From: Bacteroides nordii WAL 11050 = JCM 12987
GTDB lineage: Bacteria > Bacteroidota > Bacteroidia > Bacteroidales > Bacteroidaceae
NCBI GenBank assembly: GCA_000613465.1
Contig: BAJA01000038.1
Coordinates: 1-51,933 of the forward strand
Direction of reading: 5' to 3'
DNA length: 51,933 nucleotides
The notes under the pieces were generated by a model. That model was given only the letters and a program-made list of their open reading frames with translations. It searched no databases and was not told the DNA's origin. The stretch's first letter is position 1. Every line of letters begins with the position of its first letter. Position numbers and translations under genes: made by a program. Positions 47,881 through 51,933 of this stretch are shown here, piece after piece.

Positions 47881-50419
47881 TTATTTTATCTGTACTTTCG
47901 CTGTAGCTCCACCCGTAGAAGAACTTACCTTCAGTACGTATAATCCCTCCAAAAGGGAGTCTAATGAAAATCGAATTTGTTTTTCACCTATTGTACTATA
48001 TACTTTATTACCGGATATAGAAAACAGATCACACACAACCTTGCCTTCAAAAGGTACGTCTACCTGAAAATTACCATCAGAAGGATTGGGATATACATTG
48101 ATCTGAGTTGAATGCGGATACTTTTCTTTTATTATGCCTACAGGGTCTTTATCCACCTTTGTTACTAATGTATCTACATTGGAATGAATAGTCAGACTCA
48201 AAGCACGAACCAGACTCAACTCATTCTGTACACTCAAATCATTTCCCATATCAAAATACATACATCCACCAGTATTGTTATCAACCAATAACTGCATTTT
48301 CTTTTGTACCTCCTTCACACCATTGAATGTATAACTCACACCACCAATAGTACCTGTATTCGATTCTGGTGTCACTGTAGAAAAGTCCAAGTCCTTATAT
48401 CCTTTTACATTTTTTGCAGAGTTATCACTCATAACAGCCGTTGTTGCCATAGAAAGGCGAATCTTTTCTGCAGGATAACCATAATTCACAGCAGTAGTAT
48501 AAAATGAAGCATAAGCATCCCATACCAAACTACTCTTTCGTGGTCCATAATTCTGGAAAGTAACAAAGTCAACTGCTCCAATAGCATCCAAAGGCATTGT
48601 GTATGAAACCGGATGCAAACTTACACTAAAAATTTTATTATCCGGCATTACTGCACGTATAGCTTTTACCATTGCTCCATAAGATGCCCATTTAGAATTA
48701 TTCGGATTATTATCCAACCACTCCAAATCAATATCCACACCATCACAATAAGGAAGTAACGCCTCAATTCCTTTAGCTATATTAGTGCGCCAAGATTCAT
48801 TACCTATATAGTTAGGCCAGTTTTTATTTCCATTCGCGTCACTATCCGAACTGATCAGGCCTATTCTTATTTTAAATCCTCTGTAACCCTCATATAAATT
48901 CCGGGTCTGCTCGATCATTGCTTTCCAACCTCTGGAATTATATCCAATATTATTTTCCCGGTCGAATCTCCAATAACCATCAAAGAATATGGCATCGCTT
49001 CCACCACCCGGAAATTGCAGCAGATAATGTTCCATCCATATCTGAAGCAAAAGAAGTACGCGCATTTCTCCAAACCATCAAATCATCCATCTTTCCTATA
49101 AAACCGAAGCCTGCCATAGCATCGGCATTAATATCTTTGAGGGTATACATTACTCCGTTAGAAGGTCTTGTTATCGTTCCACTTGTAACTTTATTATTCA
49201 CATAAAGGCGAATCGGATTACGGGATGAATTGGGATCCATTGTCACAGCAATATGTTGCCATTGGCCTACATTGAAAACGTCATTACACTCCATCTGCCA
49301 TCCATCCGCTTTAATAACCAACTGTTTATTTTCATCTTTTCCCAGATATATACCAAATAAATTAGTATCACTCTCTTTTTGCTCAAATAAAACAGCATTC
49401 TCTGCCCATTCTTTCACATTAAACCAGCCTTCAATAGTTGCCGCTGCACTTGCTGGTGCCCCTTCACGAAGCGCTTTACCTAAATTCACTTCACCGGTGC
49501 CATCTAAAACTAAAATACCCGAACGTTCTCCATCCATGGCCAGATAGGCAGCTCCTCCTGTCACAGTAGCATCATCTAAAGCTGTCATCGTCACTTCACC
49601 GGTTTTCCCATTTACCGAAGCATTCAAAAAAATCAGATCATTTGTCAGTAAATGCATATCTTTATCTATCTGCAAACGATCAGAATGACGATTAAAATCA
49701 GAATATCCACTCACAACACGATAACGGAAATAATCGTTATCTGTCACTTTTTCACGTTGAGCAATACCATTACTTAAAGTACCATGATGTGTAAATTTGT
49801 AGTCCACAATGTCCGGGCACTGTTCCTGGTCAAACTTGTAATATAAAACAAGATGTTCCCACTGCGGATGAAATTTATTAACCGTATTCTGAAACATCAA
49901 AAGCTCCTTACTATCACTCGGCATTGCAGTATTCCACAAACGAAATTCATCTAAACGCCCTTTAAAACCTTGACCTAACACCAGATTTTCATTTGATGAA
50001 GGCATTTGTAGTTTATTATTAGCATTCCACGTCTTCACTCCATTCACCCATGTATCTGCTCCATTTGCAAATACTCCTAACGAAACCTGTGTCCATCCAT
50101 TGACAGAAATTCCTGTTACCGAAATTTCCTGATCTGCTACTTTGAAAATGATATTTCCCTGAACAGAGGATAATCTAACTGAAAATTCACTGGTCCCAGA
50201 CCCCCGCTTAAAAATATAAGCACCCGTACTCCACTCCTGTGGAGACATCAGAAACTGAACGGCATATTCATTTTTTCCATCCACTTCAGATACTTGTCCA
50301 CAAGTAACATAATCACTTCCTGAAAGTCTTAAAGCATAATTAACAACTTGTGCCTGTACCCAAGAGAAACAGAAACAACAGCCCACAACCAATGAAAATA
50401 TCTTCCCTACCTGTCCCAT
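47881..50419 (-). CDS. GH18 protein with LamG domains and a sorting-type C-terminus (one frameshift)
   Basis: The corrected length is about 845 residues. The start MGQVGKIFSLVVGCCFCF gives a signal peptide ending WVQAQ; the frame upstream to 50491 is rejected. Two LamG/concanavalin-like domains (about 25-200 and 310-480) precede a GH18 barrel with the catalytic motif DGVDIDLEW. It then has a C-terminal domain of the T9SS type A pattern (INVYPNPSDGNFQVDVP ... GLYVLKVSS). GH18 enzymes cut beta-linked GlcNAc (chitinase or endo-beta-N-acetylglucosaminidase). Being directly upstream of susC, it is the likely surface endo-enzyme or binder. One extra T near 49042 splits the frame (restored: SFAQIWMEHYLLQFP). 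Confidence 0.85.
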
Positions 50420-50449
50420 AGTTATATTAAATTTAAAGAAATAGAAATT

Positions 50450-50481
50450 AAAAGAGGCCGGAACTATACCGGCACTCTTTT
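50450..50481 (-). terminator. Hairpin between the first gene and the GH18 gene (possible attenuator)
   Basis: On the minus strand AAAAGAG-GCCGG-type arms pair (50450-50461 with 50469-50481) with a single bulged base. It then runs into TTTTAATT. It lies 31 nt after the stop of the first gene, so partial termination would make that gene's product more abundant than the rest. Confidence 0.6.
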
Positions 50482-50511
50482 TCTTTGTCACCTGAAATAA
50501 TATTCAATTGA

Positions 50512-51489
50512 TTACAATACTACTTTAGTTGATTTAGTACCTACTTTTACAATATAAGCTCCTGAAGTCATTGGAATTTCCATAAATCCGGGTGTTGCTT
50601 CAGCACTGTAAACTAACTGTCCAACCAAATTATAGATATAAACCTCTTCGCCGTTATTTGCATTATTTACATAGATTGAATGACGATCCCAAGCAACAAA
50701 CGGAGCATTTGCATCTTCCATTGAGCCAATACCTACAGAACCACCACCTTCTGCCCCATTCGGTTTGTCCATACCATGCATAGAACCATCTGCATTCGAA
50801 GTACCTTCTGTATTTACAAAATCTCCTTCCGGATTTTTCACAAAAGTAATTTCATAAAGATACAAAGCGGACTGTCCCATCATTTGCCCTTCAAAACCAA
50901 CACGAGCACGGAAAGGATCTGTAGTGCCAGTAACTGCACCAACTTGACATTGCCACCAACCGGTATCTCCAGTATACAATACTTCATTTTTTGATCCAAG
51001 CAGTTTATTATTACCACCACCGGAAACTAACTCTAAATTTATTTTTTTAGCACCTACAGCCAGACTGGAAGCTAATTTCATCTGGAAAGTGACACGATAA
51101 TTGTTTCCTCCCTCAGCACTTGCCGGTCCAACAAATGCCAAGTTAAACCAACCCATAGATAAATTTCCCGTAGAAGCCGGACCTGCTACAGATGTAGGAG
51201 CATCCTTACCTTTTAATAATAAAAGATGTCCAAACTCACTATCAACAATAGAGAGGCCAGAGGATATGGCTTCTTCAGTTGTAATGTTCGCAGGAGCAAC
51301 ACCTGCCACAATAGAACCTGCTACATTCAATTCTGCAACACTGGGATTAGCCCCGGTTCCCCAATACATCTGGACGGGTCCTACCGGAAGATCTTTAAAC
51401 TTAAATGATGCAGGAGTTACATCTTCTTGTGCGAAAACATTAGCAGCCATCATCAGTGCGACTGCTGAAAGGAGTACATTTCTTCTCAT
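50512..51489 (-). CDS. Secreted protein of unknown function with sorting-type C-terminus
   Basis: The 325-residue protein has a signal peptide (MRRNVLLSAVALMMAANVFA). Its body is rich in beta strands and looks like a carbohydrate-binding-type sandwich (for example NYRVTFQMKLASSLAVGAKK). The Gly/Ser-rich linker (about 235-262) leads to a C-terminal domain (HSIYVNNANNGEEVYIYNLV ... GAYIVKVGTKSTKVVL) like T9SS type A sorting domains. It is the first gene of the locus, where SusE/F-like binding proteins may be found. I do not recognise the body. Confidence 0.7.
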   Translation of the reverse strand: MRRNVLLSAVALMMAANVFAQEDVTPASFKFKDLPVGPVQMYWGTGANPSVAELNVAGSIVAGVAPANITTEEAISSGLSIVDSEFGHLLLLKGKDAPTSVAGPASTGNLSMGWFNLAFVGPASAEGGNNYRVTFQMKLASSLAVGAKKINLELVSGGGNNKLLGSKNEVLYTGDTGWWQCQVGAVTGTTDPFRARVGFEGQMMGQSALYLYEITFVKNPEGDFVNTEGTSNADGSMHGMDKPNGAEGGGSVGIGSMEDANAPFVAWDRHSIYVNNANNGEEVYIYNLVGQLVYSAEATPGFMEIPMTSGAYIVKVGTKSTKVVL

Positions 51490-51579
51490 AATAATAGAAA
51501 ATTAAAAGTTAATAATTTGACTCCAATCGCCCTTTCTGAAATTTCATTCAATCCATTTCATAAACGACTTTTGTCATCG

Positions 51580-51607
51580 CAAACATACGATGCTACTCAC
51601 AAATCAA
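51580..51607 (-). promoter_or_regulatory. Promoter at the head of the glycan locus
   Basis: The minus strand has -7 TATGTTTG (51580-51587) and a TTG at 51605-51607 about 17 bp upstream. The leader to the ATG at 51489 is about 85 nt. In the 444-bp gap 51490-51933 I see this promoter, operator copy B and one hairpin. Confidence 0.6.
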
Positions 51608-51639
51608 TGTTCAAAAATAGCTTTTATGCTTCCAAAAAT
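51605..51639 (-). promoter_or_regulatory. 35-bp operator copy B, shared with the internal promoter
   Basis: It is the partner of 42740-42774 (27/35 identical, ungapped). On the minus strand it has ATTTTTGGAA and, 21 bp on, ATTTTTGAAC. Its distance from the -7 box is 17 bp, against 18 bp for copy A. Confidence 0.65.
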
Positions 51640-51801
51640 AATTAGAACAAGCTAAAAATGTAAAATAGAGACACTACTGGAAGCAGGGTAAACAAAAATT
51701 GGAAGTCTTTTAGAAAAAGAGAACTGTAGTAGAACAAGCTCAGAAGAAAGGGGTGAGACACCCAATTACACACCCCAAATTACTTTTTTAACAACTATTT
51801 C

Positions 51802-51854
51802 TTATTCAGTACTTTTCCGGATAAACTGCTTTTATCCGGAAAAGTACTGAATAA
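51802..51854. repeat. Perfect 24-bp inverted repeat (hairpin)
   Basis: The arms 51802-51825 and 51831-51854 are exact complements with a 5-nt loop (CTGCT). The stem centre is CTTTTCCGGATAAA. It may be the terminator of a gene off the right edge or a boundary element upstream of the locus promoter. No adjacent U-run is clear. Confidence 0.75.
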
Positions 51855-51933
51855 ACGACATTTAAACACTTATATTCAATACCTTAAGAAATACATAATT
51901 TAGACTGCCAAAGTACGTATTTAATAGCGTGTT

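Overview
The window looks like a chromosomal segment of a gut Bacteroides. The evidence is: repeated sigma-ABfr-type promoters (TAnnTTTG at -7, several with TTTG about 20 bp upstream), few strong Shine-Dalgarno sites, a SusC/SusD pair, many lipoprotein and secreted sulfatase/glycosidase genes, and a Rho factor with the long disordered insertion seen in Bacteroidetes. The species cannot be fixed from the sequence alone.

Layout. 1-12.9 kb is core: a flavodoxin/ferredoxin protein (-) divergent from rho (+); two translationally coupled TPR sensor-kinase genes, the second with the phosphoacceptor His and ATP-binding boxes lost; a MATE exporter; ffh; and folD overlapping a CapA-like lipoprotein gene. 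12.9-14.4 kb holds tRNA-His, a 1.3 kb insert, and a second 66-bp copy of the tRNA 3' part. The insert carries an AbiEii-type nucleotidyltransferase and a small partner gene, and looks like a tiny tRNA-integrated defence/toxin-antitoxin island without an integrase. 14.5-25 kb is again mostly core: an ankyrin/membrane protein, dnaX (-), a DivIC/FtsB-like protein, an OmpH/Skp-like lipoprotein and a small membrane protein (-), pepD, a beta-helix lipoprotein and a secreted endonuclease/exonuclease/phosphatase.

25-51.5 kb, all on the minus strand, is one large polysaccharide utilization locus. Read in its own direction it encodes a secreted protein with a sorting-type C-terminus, a GH18/LamG protein with a similar C-terminus, SusC and SusD; then, after a hairpin and a second promoter, a GlcNAc-6-sulfatase-like protein, GH20 hexosaminidase, GH2 beta-galactosidase, a DUF5009/NagX-like membrane protein, a large GH123_N/DUF6067-like protein, a second GH2, a GH29 fucosidase and a second sulfatase. 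The set fits a sulfated, fucosylated, Gal/GlcNAc-containing host glycan (mucin, keratan-like or complex N-glycan). The two promoters share a 35-bp element (27/35 identical) placed identically relative to the -7 box, which suggests one activator controls both units.

Data quality. Eleven genes, including folD, are broken by single-base shifts, mostly in short homopolymers (15 sites). I read most as sequence or assembly errors and give each gene as one reconstructed unit. The pseudokinase substitutions and the tRNA duplication cannot be explained this way.
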